This document shows, in pieces, positions 53,669-63,010 of a stretch of 64,000 nucleotides of DNA. This DNA comes from Alphaproteobacteria bacterium (lineage in GTDB: Bacteria > Pseudomonadota > Alphaproteobacteria > Sphingomonadales > Sphingomonadaceae). The stretch lies in NCBI GenBank assembly GCA_030424845.1, contig JAUHWC010000001.1, positions 682,001 through 746,000 of the forward strand, read 5' to 3'. A model generated the notes under the pieces. The model did not search any database and was not told the DNA's origin. It was given only the letters and a program-made list of their open reading frames with translations. The position numbers and the translations under genes were made by a program. How positions within the stretch are numbered: position 1 is the stretch's first letter; every line of letters starts with the position of its first letter.

Positions 53669-54970
53669 CTAGCGGCCCACCGCGACATATTCGAAGCCCT
53701 GCTTTTCCACGTCCGTGCGACTGTAGAGGTTACGCAGGTCCACCAGCAGCGGGCGGTTGAGCAACTGTTTTGCCTTGCCCAGGTCCAGCGCGCGGAATGC
53801 GTCCCATTCGGTCACGATAACTGCGGCATCGGCACCGGTCATCGCGTCATAGGAATTCTCGCAATAGACAAGGTCGTTGATCACCGCCCTGGAGGTTTCC
53901 ATCCCTTTCGGGTCATAGGCGCGCACGGTGATGCCGGCTCCCTGCAGGGCGGCCACGATATCGATGGCGGGCGAATCACGCATGTCGTCGGTATTGGCCT
54001 TGAAGGTCAGGCCCAGCAGGGCAACCGTCTTGCCTTGCGTTTCGCTGCCCAGTGCATCGATCACCTTCTGGCCCATCGCCCGCTTGCGATCATCGTTGAC
54101 GGAAACGACGGAGCGCACGATCTGCAGGGCCGCGCCATATTCCTCGCCCGTCTTGAGCAGGGCCAGCGTGTCCTTGGGGAAGCACGAACCGCCATAGCCC
54201 GGCCCCGGCTGCAGGAAGCGCGCACCGATGCGGCTGTCCGTGCCGATACCCTTGGCGACATCGCTCACATCGGCACCCACCTTTTCGCACAGGTCGGCAA
54301 TCTCGTTGATGAAGCTGATCTTGGTGGCGAGGAATGCGTTGGCGGCGTATTTCGTGAGTTCCGCCGCGCGGCGGCTCATCGAGAGGATGGGCGATTCATT
54401 GCGGGTGAGCGGGCGATAGATTTCCTGCAGCACTTCCTCTGCATGGGTATCGTTGACGCCGATCACCACGCGGTCAGGCCGCTTGAAATCGTCGATCGCC
54501 GCGCCTTCGCGCAGGAATTCCGGGTTGGATGCAACGGAGAACTCAAGGTCGGGACGCGCCTTCCTGATGATGGCTTCCACCTCATCACCGGTGCCAACGG
54601 GAACAGTGGACTTGTCGACCACCACCGCACCATCGCGCAGCAGCGGGGCCATCTCCTCTGCCGCGGCATAGACATATTGCAGATCCGCATGGCCATCGCC
54701 GCGGCGGGTGGGCGTGCCAACGGCGATGAACACCGCATCCGCTTCCGGCAGGACAGAGGCGAGATCGAGCGTGAAATCCAGCCGGCCGGCGGCCACATTG
54801 GTTTCCACCAGCGCATCGAGACCGGGCTCGAAGATCGGGATGCGGCCTTCCAGCAGCGCGTCGATCTTGGACTTGTCCTTGTCCACGCAGGTCACGTGAT
54901 GTCCGAAGTCGGCAAAACAGGTGCCTGAAACCAGCCCGACATAACCGGTGCCGATCATCATGATACGCAT
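53669..54970 (-). CDS. ugd: UDP-glucose 6-dehydrogenase
   Basis: 433 residues; oxidises UDP-glucose to UDP-glucuronate for polysaccharide or lipid building. MIGTGYVGLVSGTCFADFGH (NAD motif), AVFIAVGTPTRRGDG, SNPEFLREG, catalytic Lys in AAELTKYAANAFLATKISFINE and catalytic Cys in GPGYGGSCFPKDTLAL. AAGGAGA precedes the ATG. Monocistronic here, and it converges toward tRNA-Thr. Confidence 0.97.
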   Translation of the reverse strand: MRIMMIGTGYVGLVSGTCFADFGHHVTCVDKDKSKIDALLEGRIPIFEPGLDALVETNVAAGRLDFTLDLASVLPEADAVFIAVGTPTRRGDGHADLQYVYAAAEEMAPLLRDGAVVVDKSTVPVGTGDEVEAIIRKARPDLEFSVASNPEFLREGAAIDDFKRPDRVVIGVNDTHAEEVLQEIYRPLTRNESPILSMSRRAAELTKYAANAFLATKISFINEIADLCEKVGADVSDVAKGIGTDSRIGARFLQPGPGYGGSCFPKDTLALLKTGEEYGAALQIVRSVVSVNDDRKRAMGQKVIDALGSETQGKTVALLGLTFKANTDDMRDSPAIDIVAALQGAGITVRAYDPKGMETSRAVINDLVYCENSYDAMTGADAAVIVTEWDAFRALDLGKAKQLLNRPLLVDLRNLYSRTDVEKQGFEYVAVGR

Positions 54971-55078
54971 GCAAGTCTCCTTGAAATCATTACCGGGCAG
55001 GGTCCGCCGGGCAAGTGGAGCGATTGGACATCAATGCCCTAGTCGATTCCGCAAGTGCGAAGCAAGCGGTTAGCCCGC

Positions 55079-55540
55079 TCAGCCGCGCCCCCGATAGGAA
55101 GCAACGCCCTGGTCAGGCAGCCAAAGCCCTTCGGGCGGCGGACCGCTTTGCCAGAACACATCGATGGGAATCCCCCCGCGTGGATACCAATAGCCCCCTA
55201 TCCTGAGCCATTTGGGTTTCATCTCGGTGAACAAGCGCTCGCCAATTCCCACGGTCACATCCTCGTGGAACCCGTTGTGATTGCGGAAGGACCCCAGAAA
55301 CAGTTTCAGGCTCTTGGATTCGACAATCGTTTCCGCCGGCGCGTAATCGATCACCAGGTGGGCAAAATCGGGCGCGCCGGTAACGGGGCACAGCGAGGTG
55401 AACTCCGGCGCGGCGAAGCGCACCAGGTACAGCGACCCTGCCCGCGGGTTGGGAACATAGTCGAGCACCGCCTCTTCGGGCGATGCGGGAAGTGCGCTTT
55501 GCTGCCCTAGGTGCAGCGGCTGGCTGGTATCCTTGCTCAT
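55079..55540 (-). CDS. queF: NADPH-dependent 7-cyano-7-deazaguanine reductase
   Basis: Type I QueF (153 residues), reducing preQ0 to preQ1 in queuosine synthesis. The thioimide-forming Cys is in [13 protein letters not shown], the substrate loop in [22 protein letters not shown], and the C-terminus shows [21 protein letters not shown]. The start at 55540 (MSKDTSQP) was chosen over 55582. Divergent from the sulfurtransferase. Confidence 0.95.
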   Translation of the reverse strand: MSKDTSQPLHLGQQSALPASPEEAVLDYVPNPRAGSLYLVRFAAPEFTSLCPVTGAPDFAHLVIDYAPAETIVESKSLKLFLGSFRNHNGFHEDVTVGIGERLFTEMKPKWLRIGGYWYPRGGIPIDVFWQSGPPPEGLWLPDQGVASYRGRG

Positions 55541-55643
55541 GGCGAGCCTGATGCCGCCACAGCGGGCCGGAGGCAAGGACAAGCTTCAGCCCGGCCTCCA
55601 ATACGCATTGTCCTTAGCCAACGCATCGCCTACCCTCGCGATC

Positions 55644-56489
55644 ATGGAAAACCTTGTTTCTACGCAGTGGCTGGCCGACAATCTCGGTGCCGCCGACCTT
55701 GCCATCATCGATGCCTCCTCGCACCTGCCGGATGCCGGCCGCGATGCAAGGGCCGAGTTCGAAACCGCCCATATCCCGGGGGCCGTGTTCCTCGACCTTG
55801 CCAGCTTCTTCGATCCCGACAGCGCGGTTCCGGGCGCAATCCCGACCGCTGAACAATTCGCGCGGCGCATGAGCGAACTGGGGGTAGCCAGCGGCATGCG
55901 CGTGGTCATCTATGACGACAGCTTCATCAAGACTTCCGCCCGCGCCTGGTTCATCTTCCACCTGCACGGCGTGAAGGAGCTTGCCATCCTCGACGGCGGG
56001 CTTGGCAAATGGCGCGCGGAAGGGCGCCCGCTCGAAAGCGGAACGCCGACAGTTGCCGCTGCCGACCATGCTCCCGGCAAGCACAGCGTTCAGGTGCGCA
56101 CCAAGGCCGATGTGCTAGCCAACCTCGACAGCTGCAGGGAACAGGTGGTCGATGGGCGCGGCCCGGGCCATTTCACCGGTGAACAGCCCGATTTCCGGCC
56201 CGAAGTTGCCAGCGGCCACATTCCCGGCGCGCGCAATGTCGTGTTCGCCACGGTGTTGAACGAGGATGGCACCTACAAGGACGAGGCGGGCATCCGTGCC
56301 GCTTTCGAGGCATGCGGTGTGGATCTCGACAAGCCGATCATCACCAGCTGCGGCGGCGGCGTGGTTGCGGCAGTGCTCTATTTCGCCCTCCATCGCATCG
56401 GCAAGGGCGATGTCGCGCTGTATGACGGCAGCTGGACGGAATGGGGCAGCGACCCCGCCACGCCCAAGGAGCTGGGTGAAGCGCGGTGA
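55644..56489 (+). CDS. Sulfurtransferase (3-mercaptopyruvate sulfurtransferase/rhodanese)
   Basis: 281 residues, two rhodanese domains. N-domain: VSTQWLADNLGAADLAIIDAS, FETAHIPGAVFLDL. C-domain: RPEVASGHIPGARNVVF and the active Cys in IITSCGGGVVAA. The MST-type loop is usually CG(S/T)GV(T/S)A; here CGGGVVA, a variant that may affect activity or substrate. It overlaps metC by 4 bases. Confidence 0.9.
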   Translation: MENLVSTQWLADNLGAADLAIIDASSHLPDAGRDARAEFETAHIPGAVFLDLASFFDPDSAVPGAIPTAEQFARRMSELGVASGMRVVIYDDSFIKTSARAWFIFHLHGVKELAILDGGLGKWRAEGRPLESGTPTVAAADHAPGKHSVQVRTKADVLANLDSCREQVVDGRGPGHFTGEQPDFRPEVASGHIPGARNVVFATVLNEDGTYKDEAGIRAAFEACGVDLDKPIITSCGGGVVAAVLYFALHRIGKGDVALYDGSWTEWGSDPATPKELGEAR

Positions 56490-57697
56490 GTGCTTCCGGC
56501 TCCGGCAAGGGCCGCAAGCCCGCCACCAGGGCCGTTGCGGCAGGACGGCGCAAGGAATGGACAGGTGCTGTCGTCAATCCGCCCGTCTGGCGCGCCAGCA
56601 CGCACCTTTATGCCGACAGCAGGGACCTTGCCGCAGGCAGGCCCGATGTAGACGGGCATTTCTATTACGGCCGGCGCGGCGCCCCCACCCAATGGTCGCT
56701 TGCCGAAGCGCTGACCGAACTGGAGCCGCAAGCCGACGGCACCATGCTCTACCCCAGCGGTGTCGCGGCCATCGCCAATGTCCTGCTGGCGGTGCTGAAG
56801 CCGGGTGACGTGCTGCTGGTGACGGACAATGCCTATGAGCCGACGCGCGCCATCGCGACAGGCCTGCTCAAGCAGTACGACATCGAGGCGCGCTTCTTCG
56901 ATCCGCTGGATGTTGCCTCCTTCAGGGCGGCCTTCTGTGACCGTACCCGTGCAGTGATGCTGGAAAACCCCGGCAGCCTGACAATGGAAGTCTGCGATGT
57001 GCCGCAGCTTGCTGCCATCGCGCGCGAGACGGGCGCAGTCAGCATCCTCGACAACACCTGGGCATCCCCGCTGGGTTTCCCGGCGCTGGAACGCGGCTGC
57101 GACATTTCCATCATGTCCCTGACCAAGCATGTGGGTGGCCATTCGGACCTGATGATGGGCAGCGCATCTGCCCGTGCGGATACCTACAAGCTGCTGCGCA
57201 AGGCATCACAGTACATGGGACAGGTCGTCTCCCCCGACGACGCATCGCTGGCACTGCGCGGGCTGCGGACCATGCCCCTGCGCCTGCAACAGAGCGGCGC
57301 GGCCGCGCTGGAGATCGCCACGTGGCTGCGCGCGCAGCCGCAGGTCGCGCAGGTCCTGTGTCCCATGCTGGAAGGTGCGCCCGGGCACGACTTGTGGACG
57401 CGGGACTTTACCGGCGGCTGCGGCCTGTTCAGCCTTGTCCTGAAAGGCCGGTCGGTCAAGCAGCGAGCAGCCTTCATCGATGCGCTGGAACTGTTCGGCA
57501 TCGGCTACAGCTGGGGCGGCTATGAAAGCCTTGCCATTCCCTTCGATCCGCAGCGCGCCCGCACGGCAAGCAGCTGGCCACCCGCGGGATGGGACAGCGA
57601 GGACAGGCTGGGGATCAGGTTATCCATCGGACTGGAAGATCCTGCCGACCTGATGCAGGATATCGCCCAGGCCTTCGAGAAAATGGATGCAGCATGA
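56486..57697 (+). CDS. metC: Cystathionine beta-lyase
   Basis: PLP enzyme of 403 residues, Cys/Met-metabolism family. FYYGRRGAPTQWSLAEALTELE, the phosphate cup at YPSGVAAIANVLLAV, DNTWASPLGF and the PLP Lys in SIMSLTKHVGGHSDLMMG, then a C-terminal GYSWGGYESL. YSWGGYESL is characteristic of MetC-type lyases. GTG start overlaps the upstream stop; it overlaps the MscS gene by 4 bases. The context with the sulfurtransferase supports sulfur amino acid turnover. Confidence 0.93.
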   Translation: MSASGSGKGRKPATRAVAAGRRKEWTGAVVNPPVWRASTHLYADSRDLAAGRPDVDGHFYYGRRGAPTQWSLAEALTELEPQADGTMLYPSGVAAIANVLLAVLKPGDVLLVTDNAYEPTRAIATGLLKQYDIEARFFDPLDVASFRAAFCDRTRAVMLENPGSLTMEVCDVPQLAAIARETGAVSILDNTWASPLGFPALERGCDISIMSLTKHVGGHSDLMMGSASARADTYKLLRKASQYMGQVVSPDDASLALRGLRTMPLRLQQSGAAALEIATWLRAQPQVAQVLCPMLEGAPGHDLWTRDFTGGCGLFSLVLKGRSVKQRAAFIDALELFGIGYSWGGYESLAIPFDPQRARTASSWPPAGWDSEDRLGIRLSIGLEDPADLMQDIAQAFEKMDAA

Positions 57698-58806
57698 GCG
57701 CGCTTGGCGAAAACCCTCCACCTGAAACTCCCGCAGCGGAAACCGGCGAAGGCGTTGACGGCGCGGTTGCGGAAGCCGACGGCGCGCTCAAGGATGCCGG
57801 CGATGCGCTGGCTTCGGCGGGCCCCGCCCCACAGGCGACGGAAGATGTCGTTGCCGGGGCCGAGGCGCTGAAAGGCGTTGTCGCCGAGAAGAGCGGAACG
57901 GTGGCCGGGATCATCGAACAGCTCGACAATTTCGGCTTCACCATCGACGAAACCCGCATTTCCGCCTGGAGCATCCTGGTCGTCATCATGGTGGTGCTGG
58001 GCGTCATCGTCTTTGCCCGCATTTTCAGCAAGATGGCCCACTCGGCACTGGGCAGGATGACCCGCTTCGACGCCTCGCAGCGCCTACTGGCGGAAAAGAT
58101 CGCCACGATCGCGGTCTGGGCCTTCGCGATCCTGATCGGCATCGACATGCTGGGGATCGACCTGACGGCATTGGCCGTATTCTCCGGCGCGTTCGGCCTT
58201 GCCATCGGTTTCGGCCTGCAAAAGACATTCGGCAACCTGCTCGCCGGGATCATCCTGCTGATGGACAAGTCGATCAAGCCGGGTGACGTGATCTCGGTTG
58301 CCGATACCGCCGGCAATGAAGGCTTCGGCCAGATCCGCAAGATCGGCATCCGCGCCATTTCGGTGGTGACGCGCGACCAGACCGAATACCTCATTCCCAA
58401 CGAGAACCTGATGATCAACCAGGTGGTCAACTGGTCCTATTCCTCGCGCGAGGTGCGCGTGAAGGCACCGGTCGGCGTCTCCTATGGCAGCGACCTCGAC
58501 CTTGTCACCAAGCTGCTCTACCAGGCCGTGGCCGACACGCCGCGCGTGCTGGATAATCCCAAGCCGCGCGTCAACCTGATGGGCTTCGGCAACAGCTCCG
58601 TCGATTTCGAGCTGCGCTTCTGGATCCTTGATCCGGAAGAAGGCCTGTCCAACATCCGCTCGGACGTGTTCATGCGCATCTGGCAGTTGTTCAAGGAGCA
58701 CGATGTCGAAATCCCGTTCCCGCAGCGCGACCTGAACCTGCGCCATAACGAACAGTTCGACCAGCTCGTGGCCGCCATCGGCCAGCGCGTCGACAAGAAT
58801 TCCTGA
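57694..58806 (+). CDS. MscS-type mechanosensitive ion channel
   Basis: 370 residues. A Pro/Ala/Glu-rich N-terminus of ~75 residues precedes helices at about 87-110 and 130-155, then the pore helix AVFSGAFGLAIGFGLQKTFGNLLAGIILLM and the beta domain (KPGDVISVADTAGNEGFGQIRKI; NEDL-like NENLMINQVVNWSY). The long low-complexity N-terminus is not usual in MscS. ATG overlaps the metC stop (ATGA), so the channel is in the same operon. Confidence 0.93.
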   Translation: MSALGENPPPETPAAETGEGVDGAVAEADGALKDAGDALASAGPAPQATEDVVAGAEALKGVVAEKSGTVAGIIEQLDNFGFTIDETRISAWSILVVIMVVLGVIVFARIFSKMAHSALGRMTRFDASQRLLAEKIATIAVWAFAILIGIDMLGIDLTALAVFSGAFGLAIGFGLQKTFGNLLAGIILLMDKSIKPGDVISVADTAGNEGFGQIRKIGIRAISVVTRDQTEYLIPNENLMINQVVNWSYSSREVRVKAPVGVSYGSDLDLVTKLLYQAVADTPRVLDNPKPRVNLMGFGNSSVDFELRFWILDPEEGLSNIRSDVFMRIWQLFKEHDVEIPFPQRDLNLRHNEQFDQLVAAIGQRVDKNS

Positions 58807-58885
58807 AGACAGGCTAAAGCTCTCCTAGGGGGCCGTAAAACCATTCTCGCTGGCGATTGCCGGCCCCTGCCGTCATGTGGGCGGC

Positions 58886-59650
58886 ATGAAAACCGGTACA
58901 ATCTACCTTGTCGGAGCCGGCCCCGGTTCCCCGGACCTGCTGACGCTGCGCGCAGCGCGCCTGATCGCGGCCGCGCGGCTGATCGTGCATGACGGGCTTG
59001 TCGATCCCGAAATCCTGGCGATGGCCCGGCCTGATGCACAGCTGGTTTCGGTCGCCAAGAAGCGCGCGCGCCATACCCTGCCGCAAGACCAGATCAATGC
59101 CCTGCTGGTGCGCGAGGCGCTGAAGGGCCATGACGTGGTGCGCCTGAAGGGCGGCGATCCCTTCGTCTTCGGTCGCGGCGGGGAAGAGGCCGAGGAAGCC
59201 CGCGCAGCAGGCGTTCGGGTTGAGGTCGTCCCCGGCATTTCGGCGGCCAACGGAGCGGCAGCAGCAACGCAGATCCCGCTGACCCATCGCGATCATGCCA
59301 GCGTCGTTTCCTTCGTGGCCGGCCAGTGCAAGGGCCTGTCCGACCAGGACTGGTCCGGCCTTGCCGGCAAGGGCCGCACGCTGGTGATCTACATGGGCGT
59401 GAAGACCGCCCCGCAAATCGCCGAGAAGCTGATGGCCGACGGGCTCGCCCCGGACATGCCGCTGGCCGTGGTGGAAAACGCCGCGCGTGCGGACATGCGC
59501 GTGCTGCGCGGGCCGCTGGCGGCCCTGCCTGACCTGGTGATTACCGAGAAAGTCAAAAGCCCCGCCCTCATCATCATCGGCGAAGTCACGGCCGCGGTGA
59601 TCGAACAGGGCGCTGTTGCGGCAATGCAAATGGAGTGCGAAGCCAAGTGA
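58886..59650 (+). CDS. cobA: Uroporphyrinogen-III C-methyltransferase
   Basis: Single-domain SUMT of 254 residues making precorrin-2, the precursor for siroheme. IYLVGAGPGSPDLLTLRAARLI, VRLKGGDPFVFGRGGEEAE and VVPGISAANGAAA are standard. It heads cobA-DUF2849-cysI-DUF934-cysH and would feed siroheme to CysI. The oxidase/ferrochelatase step (CysG-N domain) is not seen in the window. Start at 58886; GTG 58877 is an alternative. Confidence 0.95.
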   Translation: MKTGTIYLVGAGPGSPDLLTLRAARLIAAARLIVHDGLVDPEILAMARPDAQLVSVAKKRARHTLPQDQINALLVREALKGHDVVRLKGGDPFVFGRGGEEAEEARAAGVRVEVVPGISAANGAAAATQIPLTHRDHASVVSFVAGQCKGLSDQDWSGLAGKGRTLVIYMGVKTAPQIAEKLMADGLAPDMPLAVVENAARADMRVLRGPLAALPDLVITEKVKSPALIIIGEVTAAVIEQGAVAAMQMECEAK

Positions 59651-59946
59651 AGATCCTGACAGGAAATGACCTGCGCACGGGTGCGGTGGTATGGTGGGAC
59701 GGCCAGGGCTGGTCGCTCCATGTCACCGATGCGGTGGACGTGGGTGACAAGGCCGACGAGATCATGGGCCGCGAGGAAGCCGCAAGGCGCGTCAACGTAC
59801 CCTATGCCATCGATGCCGAACGCGATGCCGATGGCGGTGTGCGCCCTGCCCACATCAAGGACCGCATCCGCGCACTGGGGCCAACTGTTCGCCCCGACCT
59901 GACGCTGAAGCCCGCCGAACCCGAAGCCCTCAACTGGGTGATTTGA
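59647..59946 (+). CDS. DUF2849 protein of the sulfite reductase operon
   Basis: 99 residues, GTG start inside the cobA stop. KILTGNDLRTGAVVWWDGQGWS and GREEAARRVNVPYAIDAE fit the DUF2849 family, found almost only next to cysI in alphaproteobacteria. Function unknown; position suggests a role in sulfite reductase assembly or electron supply. Confidence 0.88.
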   Translation: MKILTGNDLRTGAVVWWDGQGWSLHVTDAVDVGDKADEIMGREEAARRVNVPYAIDAERDADGGVRPAHIKDRIRALGPTVRPDLTLKPAEPEALNWVI

Positions 59947-59947
59947 G

Positions 59948-61582
59948 ATGTATAAATACGACCAGTACGACCAGGCGATGGTCGATGCCCGCGTTGCGGA
60001 GTATCGCGACCAGGCCCAGCGCCGCCTCGAAGGCCGCATCACCGAGGAAGCCTTCCGTCCGCTGCGGTTGCAGAACGGGCTCTACCTCCAGCTGCACGCC
60101 TACATGCTGCGCGTGGCCATTCCCTACGGCACGCTGAATTCCACCCAGATGCATGCGCTGGCCGACATCGCCGAGAAGTATGATCGCGGCTACGGCCATT
60201 TCACCACCCGCCAGAACATCCAGTACAACTGGATCAAGCTGGAGGAATCGGCAGACCTGCTGGCAGACCTTGCCAAGGTGGAAATGCACGCCATCCAGAC
60301 CAGCGGCAACTGCATCCGCAACATCAGTTCCGACCAGTATGCCGGTGCCGCGGCAGACGAGTTGGTGGACCCGCGCCCCTATGCCGAGCTGCTGCGCCAG
60401 TGGTCCAGCTTCCACCCGGAATTCCTGACCCTGCCGCGCAAGTTCAAGATTGCCGTGATCGCATCCGAAACCGATCGCGCGGCGATGAGACTGCACGATA
60501 TCGGTATCCGCATCGTCAGGAACGAGGCCGGCGAACTGGGTGCTGCCTTCTACGTGGGCGGCGGCATGGGCCGCACCCCGATGATCGCCCCGTGCATCCG
60601 CGACTTCGTGCCGCTGGACCAGCTGATCACCTATGCCGAGGCATGCCTGCGCGTCTACAATCGCCACGGCCGCCGCGATAACAAGTACAAGGCGCGCATC
60701 AAGATCCTCGTCCACGAACTGGGCCAGGAGGAATACACGCGCCAGGTGGAGGAGGAGTTCGCGCACCTGCTGACGCAGGGGATCGAGCCACCGCTGGCCG
60801 AACTGGAACGGATCAAGGGCCACTTCGCCGATCCCGCTTTCAAGACCGGCCTGCCCACCGAAGTCGACCGTTCAGACCCCGAATTCGCGCTGTGGGTGGA
60901 CCGCAATACCCATCCGCACCGCGTGCCGGGCTATGTCTCGGCCACGATCAGCCTGAAGCCGGTCGGCGGCATCCCCGGCGATGCCAGCGTCGAACAGATG
61001 CACCTGATGGCTGAGCTCGCCAGCGAATACAGCTTCGATGAATGCCGCGTCACCCACGCGCAGAACATCGTCCTGCCGCATGTCGAGATCGCCCGCCTGC
61101 ACGAAGTCTGGACCAAGCTGGAAGCAGCCGGCCTCGGCACGCCGAACCTTGACCGGATCGACGATATCATCGCTTGCCCGGGCCTCGATTATTGCAGCCT
61201 GGCCAATGCCCGCTCCATCCCGGTCGCGCAGAAGATCTCCGAACGCTTCGCCGCCAATGGCAAGGCCGATGAGCTGGGCAACCTCAAGTTGAAGATTTCC
61301 GGCTGCATCAATGCCTGCGGGCATCACCATGCCGGCCACATCGGCATCCTGGGCGTGGACCGCAAGGGCACCGAAAACTACCAGCTGCTGCTGGGCGGAT
61401 CGGAGGCGGAGGATACCTCGCTTGCCAAGATCACAGGCCCCGGCTTCGACGAGGCAGGCATCGTCGATGCGGTGGAAACCGCCACCAATGTCTATCTCGC
61501 CCATCGCGAGGAAGGCGAACGCTTCCTCGATACTTATCGCCGCATTGGCATGGCCCCGTTCAAGGAGGCGCTTTATGGCTGA
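59948..61582 (+). CDS. cysI: Nitrite/sulfite reductase hemoprotein (CysI-type)
   Basis: 544 residues, siroheme/4Fe-4S enzyme reducing sulfite to sulfide. FTTRQNIQYNWIKLEE, TSGNCIRNISSDQYAG and the cluster Cys set ACPGLDYCSLANARS (C-x5-C) and KISGCINACGHHHAGHIG (C-x3-C) are complete. With cobA and cysH in the same operon, sulfite is the likely substrate. One base after the DUF2849 stop. No CysJ flavoprotein nearby, so electrons probably come from ferredoxin or another donor. Confidence 0.95.
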   Translation: MYKYDQYDQAMVDARVAEYRDQAQRRLEGRITEEAFRPLRLQNGLYLQLHAYMLRVAIPYGTLNSTQMHALADIAEKYDRGYGHFTTRQNIQYNWIKLEESADLLADLAKVEMHAIQTSGNCIRNISSDQYAGAAADELVDPRPYAELLRQWSSFHPEFLTLPRKFKIAVIASETDRAAMRLHDIGIRIVRNEAGELGAAFYVGGGMGRTPMIAPCIRDFVPLDQLITYAEACLRVYNRHGRRDNKYKARIKILVHELGQEEYTRQVEEEFAHLLTQGIEPPLAELERIKGHFADPAFKTGLPTEVDRSDPEFALWVDRNTHPHRVPGYVSATISLKPVGGIPGDASVEQMHLMAELASEYSFDECRVTHAQNIVLPHVEIARLHEVWTKLEAAGLGTPNLDRIDDIIACPGLDYCSLANARSIPVAQKISERFAANGKADELGNLKLKISGCINACGHHHAGHIGILGVDRKGTENYQLLLGGSEAEDTSLAKITGPGFDEAGIVDAVETATNVYLAHREEGERFLDTYRRIGMAPFKEALYG

Positions 61583-62027
61583 TTCCGACTGGACCAGCGT
61601 GGACGATGTCCAGTTCCGCTTCCGCGATGATGAAGTGGTGTCCGACCCGGCCGTGACGGTCGATTCCTTCCTTGACCAGACCAATGCGCAGGCCGTGCGC
61701 ATCGAGCCGGGCGACGATGCCCGGCTGCTGCTGCCCTATCTCGATCGGCTGGCGCTGGTGGAAGTGAACTTTCCCGCCTTTACCGATGGCCGCGGCTATT
61801 CCTCGGCCCGGATGCTGCGCGAGGCCGGCTACAAGGGCGAATTGCGCGCCGTGGGCGAAGTGCTGGTGGACCAGGTGGGCCACATGCGCCGCTGCGGGTT
61901 CGATGCCTTTGCGCCGGACAAGCAACTGGACGAAGCCGATGTGGAAGCGGCGCTGAACCGCTGGCCGGAAGTCTATCAGGAGACCGGAGACGGCCGCACG
62001 CCGATCTGGAAGCTGCGCCATGGCTGA
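61575..62027 (+). CDS. DUF934 protein of the sulfite reductase operon
   Basis: 150 residues. RIEPGDDARLLLPYLDRLALVEVNFPAFTDGRGYSSARMLRE and GEVLVDQVGHMRRCGFDAF are the DUF934 hallmarks. Members occur between cysI and cysH in proteobacteria; function unknown. It overlaps cysI by 8 bases and cysH by 8 bases. Confidence 0.92.
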   Translation: MADSDWTSVDDVQFRFRDDEVVSDPAVTVDSFLDQTNAQAVRIEPGDDARLLLPYLDRLALVEVNFPAFTDGRGYSSARMLREAGYKGELRAVGEVLVDQVGHMRRCGFDAFAPDKQLDEADVEAALNRWPEVYQETGDGRTPIWKLRHG

Positions 62028-62814
62028 AGCCGATCCCGCCCGCACGCGTGACATGATCGACACCGCGCCCGCGTTCACGCAGGCCGATGCCGATGCGCTG
62101 AATGCGCGCTTTGCAGGCGTGGATGCCGGCACCATGCTGGCCGAGCTGTTCGCCTCCGGCGAGTTGGGCAATATCGGCGTTGTCTCCAGCTTCGGCACCG
62201 AGAGCGCCGTCTTGCTGCACCTCGTCGCGCAGGCCGATCCCGGCGTGCCGGTGATCTTTGTCGATACGTTGAAGATGTTCGACGAGACGCTGGAATATCG
62301 CGAAACGCTGATTACCAGGCTCGGGCTCGTGAACACCTCGGTTGTCCAGCCCGATCCGGACGTCATTGCCGCCAAGGACGAGAATGGCCTGAGGTGGAGC
62401 TGGGACCCCGACGGCTGCTGCGAGATCCGCAAGGTCGAGCCGTTGGCACGGGCAAAGCAGGGCCTCGATGGCTGGATTTCCGGTCGCAAGGCTTTCCAGT
62501 CCGTGACCCGCCAGAACCTGCCGCGTTTCGAGATCGAGGATGGCCGGATCAAGATCAATCCGCTGGGAGACTGGACCAAGCAGGACCTCGAAGACTGGTT
62601 CGAACAGCACGATCTGCCGCGGCACCCGCTGGAAGCGAAAGGCTATCTCTCGGTTGGCTGCGCGCCCTGCACCAGCACGGTGAAACCGGGCGAGGACCCG
62701 CGCGCCGGTCGCTGGCGCGGTTGGGACAAGACCGAATGCGGCATCCATTCGCCCAACAATCCCGGCAATGGTGACGATGGCGATCTACCACCCGGTTACG
62801 AGCCCGTTTTCTAG
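62020..62814 (+). CDS. cysH: Phosphoadenylyl-/adenylyl-sulfate reductase
   Basis: 264 residues. SSFGTESAVLLHLVAQ (nucleotide loop), FVDTLKMFDETLEYRE, WDPDGCCEIRKVEPL and VGCAPCTSTVKPGEDPRAGRW with ECGIH at the end. CC-x~80-CxxC is the 4Fe-4S pattern of APS-reducing enzymes, and the final Cys is the nucleophile, so the enzyme probably acts on APS. Last gene of the operon; a terminator follows 137 bases later. Confidence 0.95.
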   Translation: MAEADPARTRDMIDTAPAFTQADADALNARFAGVDAGTMLAELFASGELGNIGVVSSFGTESAVLLHLVAQADPGVPVIFVDTLKMFDETLEYRETLITRLGLVNTSVVQPDPDVIAAKDENGLRWSWDPDGCCEIRKVEPLARAKQGLDGWISGRKAFQSVTRQNLPRFEIEDGRIKINPLGDWTKQDLEDWFEQHDLPRHPLEAKGYLSVGCAPCTSTVKPGEDPRAGRWRGWDKTECGIHSPNNPGNGDDGDLPPGYEPVF

Positions 62815-62824
62815 GCTCAAACCC

Positions 62825-62985
62825 GCAGGAATCCGCCATTCCCTGCATGTTGCAAAATCCGCAACAGGTGGTGCAGTAATCGCGTTTGAGTGAATCGGGA
62901 GCCTTCCGCATAAGGAAAGGGCCTTTCAGGCATCCTCTCCCAAACTTCCCAGCCCGGTCGGCCTTGTCCGACCGGGCTTTTTCTT
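62825..62985 (+). terminator. Terminator and hairpins after cysH
   Basis: The terminator stem AGCCCGGTCGG / CCGACCGGGCT (62951-62961 and 62968-62978) is followed by TTTTTCTTT. Before it come hairpins GCAGGAAT / ATTCCCTGC (62825-62846, one bulge) and GTTGC / GCAAC (62849-62865). The 137-base distance from the cysH stop could hold a small RNA or an RNA 3' end structure. Confidence 0.8.
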
Positions 62986-63010
62986 TGCGGCGGGAAGCGG
63001 ACCCGATGCG

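Noticed and set aside
58807-58885. Possible SAM-type riboswitch before cobA
   Set aside because: A short GCTAAA occurs, but the 80 bases do not form the paired elements of SAM-II or SAM/SAH switches.
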